Origin: Anaerococcus porci
Lineage (GTDB): Bacteria > Bacillota > Clostridia > Tissierellales > Peptoniphilaceae
NCBI RefSeq assembly: GCF_009696575.1
Contig: NZ_VULQ01000014.1
Span: 1 to 50,260, forward strand
DNA: 50,260 bases
Direction: 5' to 3'
Shown piece by piece: positions 8,461 through 16,458 of this stretch. Within the stretch, counting starts at the first letter, position 1; each line of letters starts with the position of its first letter. The notes below the pieces were generated by a model. It saw nothing but the letters and a program-made list of their open reading frames with translations. It ran no database searches and was not told the DNA's origin. Position numbers and translations under genes: made by a program.

Positions 8461-9984
8461 CTATAATATTTCTACAATCTCTATCTCTCCACTTCTTGAT
8501 GCAATTATTTTTTTAAGTGAACTTCTCACATAAGCCTTTAACAACTCTTCCTCATCTATGAGAGTAATATCCATTTCATTCTTTGAATCAACTATATTAA
8601 CTTCAAACTCAGTAAGTCTATTTCTAAGCATTGTCTTTTTATCTTGAATAATAGTTTTTTCCTTTAAATAGTCCTCTTTTGAAATATTTGTCAGCTTGTA
8701 TTTTTCATAGATGATTTGTAATTTGCTATTTAATATGGCTATTTCGTTGAGAATATCTTCTTTTTCATTCTTATAATCTAAATTCATTTCTTTTTCAACT
8801 GTGATTTGAGCCTTAAATTCTTTTAATTTAGGCTTAATAAGTTCTATAATACTTCTCTCTTTAATATTGTTCGGTGTCCTACAATCTTTGCAAAAATGAC
8901 AATAGTAATTTCTATACTTATATTCTTTTTCTACGTTTTTCTTTTGTCTACTATCACATCTAAAACACATGCTCCTACCGCATTCTTTACAAAAAATCTT
9001 ATCAGAAAAAATGGAACGATTTCTATTTCCGGTATAATCTCCAAAACTTCTTTTTGCTTTTATTTTCTTTACCTCATCAAAGACTTCTCTTGATACAATT
9101 GCCTCATGAGTATTAGGAAGTATTCTCCACTCCTTTTCAGGAAGTAAAATTCTTTTTCTTCCACCTATTTTTGTTTCTTTGAATTTATTATATACATAAT
9201 CACCTGTATATAGCTCGTTATTTGTAATCTGTGAGATAGCTGCATTTGTCCAAACTCTTTTCTTTACTTCACTTCCAGTAATAAAATTTTTCGAATAATC
9301 TGAAAGCTTAAGTTCTTCTTTTCGTTCAGAGCGTGTAATATAACCTTTTTCATTAAATATATTAGCCACTTGAATACATGAATATCCTTTTAGCAATAAA
9401 TCAAAAGCTTCTTTAACTATAAAAGCTGTTTTTTCATCAATGATAATATTATGTTTATCTTTAGGATCTTTAATATAGCCAAAGGGTGCTGCCCAATTTA
9501 TATTTTTCCCCTGCGATTTGATTTGCTTAATAGAACTTCTTACCTTCTCAGATAATTCCTTACTGAATAAATCATAATACAATGTCTTAAACTGTGTATC
9601 TGTATCTAAGCCATTGCCTTGTTCTTTTAAAGAATCATAGTTGTCATTAATAGCAATAAATCGAATTTTTAGAAATGGTAATATATTGCTTAAGTAATCC
9701 CCAAGCAAAATATAATCTCTTGAAAACCTAGACATATCTTTTACAATTATAGTTCCTACTTTACCACTCTTTATATCCTCAATAAGCCTTAAAAATGAAG
9801 GTCTGTTTGTATTAGTAGCAGAATATCCATCATCTACATATTCTTCTATTTCACAACTTTTTAAAGATCTTTCATTTTCAATGTAGCTTTTTATATAATC
9901 TCTTTGATTTACTATGCTTGTACTTTCATCCGCTTTCTCATAATCTTCTTGTGAAAGTCTGAGATAAATAGCTATCTTATTCAT
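8461..9984 (-). CDS. Large serine recombinase 3 of a tandem triplet
   Basis: A 507-residue site-specific recombinase. The N-terminal resolvase domain has the nucleophile serine in YLRLSQED (Ser11), the conserved RFSRDY and the YVDDGYSATN stretch. A recombinase domain follows (APFGYIKD to the region around EKEWRILPNTHEAI). A zinc ribbon (CKECGRSMCFRC and CHFCKDC) and a C-terminal coiled coil rich in Lys/Glu complete it. The family integrates and excises elements through a covalent 5' phosphoserine. The gene overlaps its upstream neighbour by eight bases and is the last of three recombinase genes in one operon. Triple serine recombinases are known from some streptococcal and clostridial ICEs, where they act as a set. 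Confidence 0.9.
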   Translation of the reverse strand: MNKIAIYLRLSQEDYEKADESTSIVNQRDYIKSYIENERSLKSCEIEEYVDDGYSATNTNRPSFLRLIEDIKSGKVGTIIVKDMSRFSRDYILLGDYLSNILPFLKIRFIAINDNYDSLKEQGNGLDTDTQFKTLYYDLFSKELSEKVRSSIKQIKSQGKNINWAAPFGYIKDPKDKHNIIIDEKTAFIVKEAFDLLLKGYSCIQVANIFNEKGYITRSERKEELKLSDYSKNFITGSEVKKRVWTNAAISQITNNELYTGDYVYNKFKETKIGGRKRILLPEKEWRILPNTHEAIVSREVFDEVKKIKAKRSFGDYTGNRNRSIFSDKIFCKECGRSMCFRCDSRQKKNVEKEYKYRNYYCHFCKDCRTPNNIKERSIIELIKPKLKEFKAQITVEKEMNLDYKNEKEDILNEIAILNSKLQIIYEKYKLTNISKEDYLKEKTIIQDKKTMLRNRLTEFEVNIVDSKNEMDITLIDEEELLKAYVRSSLKKIIASRSGEIEIVEIL

Positions 9985-11725
9985 GCTCTACCTCCAACTG
10001 CTTTCCCACATCTTTATCAAGTTTAAACTTAAAATATATGCTAACCTGCTTATAAGCTGATATTTCTATATGGCTAATTAATGTATCAACCAATTCTTTA
10101 TCAACTTCTATGCTTTTAGCATCTAAGCAGCCAAATAGTGCATCTATAAATTCCATAATTTCTCTTTTTTTCTTTTTTATATTTCTTGTTCTTTCATCAA
10201 AAACTTTTAACTCATTTTTTAAGGTTTTTATTTGATTATTTATTTTTTTACTTTCTATTTTAAAATCACTTAAAAGAACCTCTCCTTTAACATAGTTTTC
10301 ATATTGTTCTTGTAGATTGATCCTAAGAGAAGCAATCTTTTTATTGTTTACATCTGTTTTTAGAGAAACTTGATTTATCTTTTCAGTACTTATATTTTCT
10401 AAATATATTTTTAGTTGTAATCTTTTATCATTTTTATAAAAGCTTGAAAACAGTCTTTTTAAGGTATCTACTAAAATTTTGTCGAGGTCCGTTTCATATA
10501 TTCTGACATGAGATTTTTCTAAGTTTAATCTGTCGCCACCTTTACAATAATAGCAATAGCAAATCTCATCATGATATTTCAGTCCTCGTGGTCCATATTG
10601 TTTTTTTAAATTTCTACCACAAACACTGCACTGTATGAGGTCGTCATACTTTCCTTCTTTTTTATGATCTCTTTGAATTTTTACTCCAACATTTTCTTTC
10701 CCATCTTTTATGATATTTTTTAGCGAATGATATGGCAATGTGCCTTGATTTGTTTCTTTAATTTTTCGTACTCTTTCAAATACATCTTTATCTATCAAAG
10801 CTTCATGGGTATTTTCTCTTATAATCCACTCCTCTTTATCACGAAACTTGCTTTTTCTCATTGGATTATTCCTGTTTGCATTTATCCTTTGGATTAAATT
10901 ACCGATATATGTTTCATGAGATAGAATTCTTGATATATAGGAACTATTCCATTGTTTTGTATCTTTCTTATCTTTAAAAATCTTACCAGTTCTTTTATAT
11001 TCATCAGGTGTCGTATATGTTTTAGTCAATTCTCTTGCTATTTGCATATTAGATTTTCCTTGACTTGCCATATAAAAGATAAGTCTTACCACACCTGCTA
11101 CCTTTTCATCTATCACCAGAACTCTTTTTCCATCAATTTTATCAACCTTATAACCATACGGAGCAATTGCACCTATAAATGTTCCTTGTTTCATCTTTAT
11201 TTCTTTTGAAGCTTTTACTTTCTTTGAAATATCTTTGGCATATAAATCGTTAAAGATATTTTTTATCGCTATTTCATAACTTTTATCTGATTTTATACCA
11301 TCTTTGGTATCAAGCTTATCATTTACGGAAATAAATCGAACTCCTAAGAAGGGAAACACTTTTTCTATATAGTTTGAAATCTCTAAATATTCTCTTCCAA
11401 ATCTAGACATATCTTTGACTATGATACAGTTTATTCTCCCTATTCTTATATCTTCCATCATTTCAAGAAAGTCGGGTCTTTTAAAATTCGTCCCGGAATA
11501 TTCATAATCTTTGTACGTTCTAAAAATTTTTATGCCTTTTTCACTTGCCTCTTTTATGCAAAGTTCTTCCTGCATTTCAAGTGAATTACTTTTATCTCTA
11601 TATTCTTCTTTTCTTTCTTGTGACAATCTTGTATAAATACCGGCAATATATGTCTTTTCTATTGTTTTTGTATCTAATGCACATATTTCTGATTGTGATT
11701 TATGTCTATTTTTTGTTCTAGCCAT
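9977..11725 (-). CDS. Large serine recombinase 2 of a tandem triplet
   Basis: A 582-residue serine recombinase. The resolvase domain has the catalytic serine in IYTRLSQER and the conserved RFGREYLE. A recombinase domain follows (GAIAPYGYKVD, then KEEWIIRENTHEALI), then a zinc ribbon (CSVCGRNL, CYCYYCKGG), a coiled coil and a short C-terminal beta segment. I chose ATG 11725 over the upstream GTG at 11737 because GAGG lies six bases before the ATG. The gene overlaps the stop of the upstream recombinase (11718), so the three are translationally coupled. It is diverged from both neighbours, so the triplet is not a recent tandem duplication. Confidence 0.9.
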   Translation of the reverse strand: MARTKNRHKSQSEICALDTKTIEKTYIAGIYTRLSQERKEEYRDKSNSLEMQEELCIKEASEKGIKIFRTYKDYEYSGTNFKRPDFLEMMEDIRIGRINCIIVKDMSRFGREYLEISNYIEKVFPFLGVRFISVNDKLDTKDGIKSDKSYEIAIKNIFNDLYAKDISKKVKASKEIKMKQGTFIGAIAPYGYKVDKIDGKRVLVIDEKVAGVVRLIFYMASQGKSNMQIARELTKTYTTPDEYKRTGKIFKDKKDTKQWNSSYISRILSHETYIGNLIQRINANRNNPMRKSKFRDKEEWIIRENTHEALIDKDVFERVRKIKETNQGTLPYHSLKNIIKDGKENVGVKIQRDHKKEGKYDDLIQCSVCGRNLKKQYGPRGLKYHDEICYCYYCKGGDRLNLEKSHVRIYETDLDKILVDTLKRLFSSFYKNDKRLQLKIYLENISTEKINQVSLKTDVNNKKIASLRINLQEQYENYVKGEVLLSDFKIESKKINNQIKTLKNELKVFDERTRNIKKKKREIMEFIDALFGCLDAKSIEVDKELVDTLISHIEISAYKQVSIYFKFKLDKDVGKQLEVEHE

Positions 11726-13436
11726 AACATACCTCACTTTCAGAACTCACAATGCTTTTATTTTTGCCGGTAGTTATAATTTTTTGACCTTTATTTTTGA
11801 TAGTATTCTTCTTTGCTAAAATATTATTTTTCAGCTCAATATTCTCTGTTTTTGTCATATCTTCAAGTAAAGAAAGCTCTTCAGCATGGTTAAATCTAAC
11901 GTCTATCGTCTTATCTTCAGAAATGAAAATTTTATCAATAAGCATTACAACAGATAACCTGTCTATTTCTGATAGATTTTTATATCTATTAATATCAATA
12001 ATCCAACTCTTATTTTTATCTATCTTATACTTCGTATCTTCTTGCCTTTTTAATCTATACTCGATACTTTCATCTAGCTTAGTGAGTTTTTCCATATAAT
12101 TTTTCTTAAAAAGTTGATATTCTTCTTTGCTAATAACATCTTCTTTTAAATCAATATAAAGTGAAGACAAAAGTTCTTCAGTCATATCCTTTTCTCTTTT
12201 TAATATAGGGATTTGATTGTCTTTTAAGTTTTTATCTATGTCTATAAGCTGAACTTTTGAATATAGATTTTCATTAAATTCTATATATGATTTAATTATT
12301 TTAGACACTGCTTTTATCAGAGTTTCTTCCTTTATGCTGTGTCTTGAACAAGCTTTTTCTTTGTTATATTTTGAACATATATAGAATACTTTTTCTCTTT
12401 CTTTATACTTTACAGTTCTTCTAATCAAAGAACTTCCGCAATCCTTGCAAAACAACATTCCTGTAAAAATATCAATTTTATCTTTTCCACGAAAGTTGTT
12501 TATATCTCTTTTTACCATTGTATTTGCAATAGCAAAAATTTCCTTACTTATGATTGCTTCGTGTGTATCTTCTACTCTTATCCATTCTTCTTTGTCTTTT
12601 TCTATTTGCTTTTTATTTTTATAGTTTAATGTAATACTCTTTCCCTGCAATGTATTACCAATATATACTTCATTTTCTATAATTCTATTTACTGTCTTTG
12701 CTGACCAATTTCCACCTTTTATATTTTGAAATCCATTGCATTTAAATCCTTGACTTTCTTTATATTTTCTTGGAGTCAAAACTCCTAAACGATTTAATTC
12801 ATCTGCGATTGCCTTTGAGGAATATCCCAACAGCTTCATATCAAATATGTTTTTGATGTTAGGAGCAGCCTGTTCATCAACCACTAACTTATTTTTGTTC
12901 TCTTCTGATTTTTTATATCCATAGGGTGCAAATGCACTGATGAAATCACCTTTTTCTCTTTTTATCTTCTGAGAACTCTTTACCTTATTGGAAATATCTC
13001 GGCAATAACTGTCATTGATGAAATTTTTTATAGGAAGTATAAGGTGTGTATCGTTTATATCTGCACTTTTACTATCGTAGTTGTCGTTTATAGATATAAA
13101 TCTTATCCCATTTTCAGGAAATATTCTTTGTATAAACTTTCCTGCTTCTATATAATCTCTTCCAAATCTTGAGAGATCCTTTACGATGATTGTATGAAAT
13201 TTTTTATTGTAAGCATCATCAATCATCTGTTTGAAATCTGGTCTATCAAAATTTGCTCCTGAATATCCGTCATCAACATACTCTTTTACAATTACAAATT
13301 TATTTCTCTTTGCATATGAATTTATAATCTCTCTTTGATTTGATATAGAGTTACTTTCTATTTTTTCTCCATCTTCTTTTGAAAGTCTCAAATACATAAC
13401 TGCTATATTTTCTTTATTTGCATTGTTTTTAAACAT
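11718..13436 (-). CDS. Large serine recombinase 1 of a tandem triplet
   Basis: A 572-residue serine recombinase and the first gene of the triplet operon. The nucleophile serine is in MYLRLSKEDGE (Ser19), followed by RFGRDYIE in the resolvase domain. The recombinase domain contains FAPYGYKKSE and EEWIRVEDTHEAII. A zinc-ribbon region follows (CKDCGSSLIRR, then YICSKY with ACSRH). The long C-terminal coiled coil ends in a Lys-rich tail. The start at 13436 has AAGGAGG at a good distance, and a strong promoter lies about 70 bases upstream. The operon would be expressed away from the metallophore genes, toward the left end of the element. Confidence 0.9.
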   Translation of the reverse strand: MFKNNANKENIAVMYLRLSKEDGEKIESNSISNQREIINSYAKRNKFVIVKEYVDDGYSGANFDRPDFKQMIDDAYNKKFHTIIVKDLSRFGRDYIEAGKFIQRIFPENGIRFISINDNYDSKSADINDTHLILPIKNFINDSYCRDISNKVKSSQKIKREKGDFISAFAPYGYKKSEENKNKLVVDEQAAPNIKNIFDMKLLGYSSKAIADELNRLGVLTPRKYKESQGFKCNGFQNIKGGNWSAKTVNRIIENEVYIGNTLQGKSITLNYKNKKQIEKDKEEWIRVEDTHEAIISKEIFAIANTMVKRDINNFRGKDKIDIFTGMLFCKDCGSSLIRRTVKYKEREKVFYICSKYNKEKACSRHSIKEETLIKAVSKIIKSYIEFNENLYSKVQLIDIDKNLKDNQIPILKREKDMTEELLSSLYIDLKEDVISKEEYQLFKKNYMEKLTKLDESIEYRLKRQEDTKYKIDKNKSWIIDINRYKNLSEIDRLSVVMLIDKIFISEDKTIDVRFNHAEELSLLEDMTKTENIELKNNILAKKNTIKNKGQKIITTGKNKSIVSSESEVCYG

Positions 13437-13502
13437 AAAAAAGCCTCCTTAAATTCAATTTATATACAATAAATCGAACCAAGGTTTGGCTTCCACAAGT
13501 AC

Positions 13503-13531
13503 ATTATAACGCTCCTTATATTTTTTGTCAG
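13503..13531 (-). promoter_or_regulatory. Promoter of the recombinase operon
   Basis: On the minus strand, CTGACA (13526-13531) is followed by a 17-base spacer and TATAAT (13503-13508), a near-consensus vegetative promoter. The leader to the ATG at 13436 is about 60 bases and contains a short CCAA/TTGG inverted repeat. The -35 lies only a few bases from the stop of the 55-residue gene. Confidence 0.7.
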
Positions 13532-13534
13532 CCC

Positions 13535-13702
13535 CTAATAGACAGAAATTTTTTCTTTGATGTATTCTTCTACTAAGTTTTCCAAGTTAAATCCATTTTC
13601 ATTAAATTTAACTACTATATTCCAACCATCAATTTGATTTATTGTCTGCTTATCTTTTTCATCTGTTTCCATTTCTATATCTATATTATGTTCATCACAC
13701 AT
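13535..13702 (-). CDS. Small acidic protein, 55 residues, unknown function
   Basis: A short open frame with a clear AAGGAG ribosome site eight to nine bases before the ATG at 13702. The first third is very acidic (Asp/Glu runs); the middle has GWNIVVKFNENGFN, and the end EEYIKEKISVY. Its position just upstream of the serine recombinase operon and on the same strand recalls small unnamed ORFs seen before integrase genes in Tn1549-like elements. A role as a directionality factor or accessory protein would be a guess. The composition, start signal and compact position support a real gene. Confidence 0.6.
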   Translation of the reverse strand: MCDEHNIDIEMETDEKDKQTINQIDGWNIVVKFNENGFNLENLVEEYIKEKISVY

Positions 13703-14045
13703 AATATCTTCTCCTTATCTTCAATATTTTTAAGTTTTTTGACATTAACAGGCGTGTAGGTCACGACATTGGAATTTCACCACCGCCCCTTTTCAAGATG
13801 AGCCGGCAACAACTGTAGAAGTATCATTATCCCCATTTGCTTCAATGCATCAGTTTCCTAGGCTGAATATATAAATTCTTTTTGTCGCTCGTTTTCTTTT
13901 ATCCTTCTTTTAACTAGAGTATTTATTTAAACCGAAATCCTTATCAGCAGAAATGTCATGGCGAAGAAATTATAAAGCTCCACAAATGGTTAATGTCCTG
14001 TCTTGGTCTATTCAGTTGTCAAGGTTCAAATTTCTATTAATTTTT
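13703..14045. other. Gene-free leader block, locally GC-richer
   Basis: Bases about 13745-13870 are noticeably richer in G and C than the surroundings and contain a GGTGGTGAAATTCC-like stretch on the minus strand. I see no convincing full gene, only short frames. Bases about 13996-14030 resemble 6481-6515. On the minus strand this block contains TTGACA preceded by AACC, which looks like a -35 element, but I find no good -10 at the right spacing. It may be a conserved leader region of the element. Confidence 0.4.
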
Positions 14046-14102
14046 TTATATAAAAGAGGACAAAATTCCCCTTCACTTTATAAAGGAAAATTTGCCCTCT
14101 TT
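14046..14102 (-). terminator. Terminator-like long hairpin after the sigma-like gene
   Basis: On the minus strand, AGAGGGCAAATTTTCC pairs imperfectly with GGGGAATTTTGTCCTCT, followed by TTTTATAT. It lies just after the stop of the sigma-like gene at 14115 and would separate it from the recombinase region. Confidence 0.6.
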
Positions 14103-14114
14103 GGTAACCAGAAT

Positions 14115-14525
14115 TTATAGTTCTTCTATAAATTTCTTTAGTTTTTCTAAAATTTTATCTCGCCTTTTAATTAAAGCTGGATGTGAAATATTTTTAGTCT
14201 TTGCTACTTCACGAAGTGTTTCATCATTGAAATATAGTCTTTCTATTATTTCCCGCTCTTCATCATTTAACTTTGATATAGCATTTTTTAATGTTTCAAT
14301 CATCATTTGTGTAGCTACAATTTTTTCTACATCAACGTTCTTATCTTCTATATTATCTTCAAAGTTTCCATCATGATTCAGAGAAGAAAAAAAGAGCAAG
14401 TGGTTTTTCTTGTCCACTCGCTCTAAATATTTTGCGTGTTCTCTTTCTTGCCAGTAGACTTTATATATCTGCTCGCTTACTTTTATTTTTTGTCCACCGA
14501 CATAGAGGTAATATTCTTTTGACAT
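14115..14525 (-). CDS. Sigma-70-like HTH regulator of a mobile element
   Basis: A 136-residue protein. The N-terminus (KEYYLYVGGQKIKVSEQIYKVYW) matches the small sigma-factor-like proteins carried by Tn916/Tn1549-type elements. The C-terminal 65 residues form a sigma region 4-like HTH: LNDEEREIIERLYFNDETLREVA, then ISHPALIKRRDKILEKL. Region 2 for promoter melting is reduced or absent, so it is more likely an activator than a full sigma factor. In related elements such genes adjust expression of the integration and transfer modules. It is isolated by terminator-like hairpins on both sides, so it should have its own promoter near 14530-14560. Confidence 0.75.
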   Translation of the reverse strand: MSKEYYLYVGGQKIKVSEQIYKVYWQEREHAKYLERVDKKNHLLFFSSLNHDGNFEDNIEDKNVDVEKIVATQMMIETLKNAISKLNDEEREIIERLYFNDETLREVAKTKNISHPALIKRRDKILEKLKKFIEEL

Positions 14526-14831
14526 TTAAGTTCCCCCATTATTTTTTATTTTTGTTTTCTAGACAAAAAAGGAGGACTCCTACACTTAGGCATGAGAAGT
14601 CCTCTAAAATGAAAGAAACCCTTTCTGATATTATTAATAATATTTAATTTTTCAACTAAATTATATAGTTTGCAAACAGAATAAACTGAAGAAAAAAAGT
14701 GCCTTTATTTTAATTATATTTTTTTGCATCTTTTACCTCCATTCTTTTAGTTAAATCCGTTGCTAATCTAATTTTTTTCTATTCAATACCTTTGAATATT
14801 GTTTTTTCTTAATTAATTAATTTCAAAGCTT
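14526..14831. other. Gene-free spacer holding the terminator of the transport operon
   Basis: No gene seen. It contains the terminator at 14562-14604 and an AT-rich stretch with a short palindromic ATATTATTAATAATATT near 14628-14644. Confidence 0.5.
14562..14604 (-). terminator. Rho-independent terminator of the minus-strand transport/metallophore operon
   Basis: On the minus strand, GAGGACT and AGTCCTC form the stem around an 18- to 20-base loop, followed directly by CTTTTTTGTCT. It lies about 230 bases after the MATE gene stop and just before the sigma-like gene. It is the only good terminator seen downstream of the long gene chain. Confidence 0.7.
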
Positions 14832-16169
14832 CTATGCCTGTTTAAATCCTTTAACTGCCTTTCTATACTTTAATACTCCAATTAAAAATACTATAAAATC
14901 TACAATAGGTTCTGCTAACCAAACACCTGTTAATCCAGCTACTCTTGGTAGTATTAATATGGCTGGTACAAATAAAATGACCTGTCTCAACATAACTAAA
15001 AGTCCTGCAGATTTTCCATCTCCTACGGCTTGAAAGAAAGTGATGCACATAATCATAATGCCATAGGTAATATAAACACTATAAAAAATTCTAAAGCTGG
15101 GAACTCCTTGAATTAATGTTTGTCCTTCCAATCCAAACAGACCTAAAAGTTTTCCAGTAAATGTTAAAGATGGAATCCAAAATAGAGTTGCTAAAAATGC
15201 TGAACTTGAAGAAAAAACTTTAAAAATATCTTTTACTCTATCATATTTTTTTGCGCCAAAGTTTGCTCCAACAGCAGGTTGTAGACCTTGACTCATACCC
15301 CATAAAGGAATAAAGGAGAAGGAAAAAACTCGAAGAGATGCAGCCATAATTGAGCCTGCACTTTCTCCGCCATGAGTAAAAGCAGCATTATAAAGAAGAG
15401 TCTGTTGTAATATAGATAAAACTTGCATTAACATAGCCGATACACCTACTGCAAACATTTCTTTGTAAATTGTTTTATCCGCCTTTACTCCTCTTATTTT
15501 TACAATCTTACTTTTCTTTTTAAAGTAGAATATTGTCATGATGGCTTGAATAATTTGAGCTGTAACAGTAGCTATTGCTGCTCCTTCTATCCCTTTATCA
15601 CCCATTGTCATCATAAGGATTGGATCTAAGATAATATTTATCAAGGCACCTGTTCCCATAATAATCATCGCATCTTTCATTAATCCTTCTCCTCTAATGA
15701 CCATATTAGAGGCTTGAGTAAAGTTGACAAAAAATGATCCTATAAAAATAACCTTCATATATCTTACAGCCAAGGCATGAATATCTTGTGTGGCTCCCAT
15801 TATTGATAGGAGTTGGTCTGTAAAAGTAATACCTAAGACAGTGACTATTGCAGAAAATATGATTACCCAGAAGAGCAAGTTGCTCATTATCTTGTCTATG
15901 GTCTCTTGATCTTTTCTTCCCATGGCCCTAGACAATATCGATGCCGACCCCACACCGATTAGGGTAGAAATTCCAGAGTTGATGTAAGTAAGGGGCATAG
16001 CAATACCAACTGCTGTCATGACCTGCTGACCAAGAATTTGACCCGCAAATATTCCATCCATCAGTGGATACAAACCTATGACAACCATGCCAATTATAGC
16101 TGGGATGGATAGTTCTAACATTAGTTTAAAAGGTTTTTCTTTTAACAATTTATCTTGTCTATCTCTCAT
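14832..16169 (-). CDS. MATE family efflux transporter
   Basis: A 445-residue membrane protein with about twelve transmembrane helices in two homologous halves. The N-terminal motif LLKEKPFKLMLELSIPAIIGMVV and the GVGSASILSRAMGRKD segment between helices are typical of DinF/MepA-like MATE proteins. They export drugs and metabolites using Na+ or H+ gradients. The start at 16169 has a strong AAGGAGG site. It is the last gene of the minus-strand transport set and follows the ABC remnant by 19 bases. In this context it is a good candidate exporter of the finished metallophore, but that is inferred from position only. Confidence 0.85.
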   Translation of the reverse strand: MRDRQDKLLKEKPFKLMLELSIPAIIGMVVIGLYPLMDGIFAGQILGQQVMTAVGIAMPLTYINSGISTLIGVGSASILSRAMGRKDQETIDKIMSNLLFWVIIFSAIVTVLGITFTDQLLSIMGATQDIHALAVRYMKVIFIGSFFVNFTQASNMVIRGEGLMKDAMIIMGTGALINIILDPILMMTMGDKGIEGAAIATVTAQIIQAIMTIFYFKKKSKIVKIRGVKADKTIYKEMFAVGVSAMLMQVLSILQQTLLYNAAFTHGGESAGSIMAASLRVFSFSFIPLWGMSQGLQPAVGANFGAKKYDRVKDIFKVFSSSSAFLATLFWIPSLTFTGKLLGLFGLEGQTLIQGVPSFRIFYSVYITYGIMIMCITFFQAVGDGKSAGLLVMLRQVILFVPAILILPRVAGLTGVWLAEPIVDFIVFLIGVLKYRKAVKGFKQA

Positions 16170-16188
16170 TTATTTCCTCCTTATATTC

Positions 16189-16458
16189 TTATATTTGATA
16201 GAAAAACTTTTCTATTCGTTTTAAATTTTCATCACTATTTCCACCATGCCATTTGACTTTTCCATTCTCCATAAACATAAAATAATCACAACAGCATTCT
16301 ACTAATTCCGGATCATGTGTAATAATAAAAATAGTTTTTCCGTCCTCTTTAAGCCTCATCATTTCATTAGAGAATTCTTTCATATTCTTAAAATCAAGAC
16401 CACTTATAGGCTCGTCCAAAATTAAGATTGATCTATTACTCAAATTTAAATCTTCCAT
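16189..16458 (-). pseudogene. ECF/ABC ATPase C-terminal remnant
   Basis: Only 89 codons remain of an ABC ATPase: Walker B (ILILDEPISGLDF), the D-loop, the H-loop (IITHDPEL) and the C-terminal tail (MENGKVKWHGG). Walker A, the Q-loop and the LSGGQ signature are missing. It resembles the C-terminal half of the double ATPase at 19906-21321 (IIILDEPTSGLDYTNM, IVTHDNEL). Its first ATG overlaps the end of the upstream ABC gene by 13 bases and lacks a good ribosome site. It is best read as a leftover of a second ECF ATPase after an internal deletion. It cannot bind ATP alone. Confidence 0.75.
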
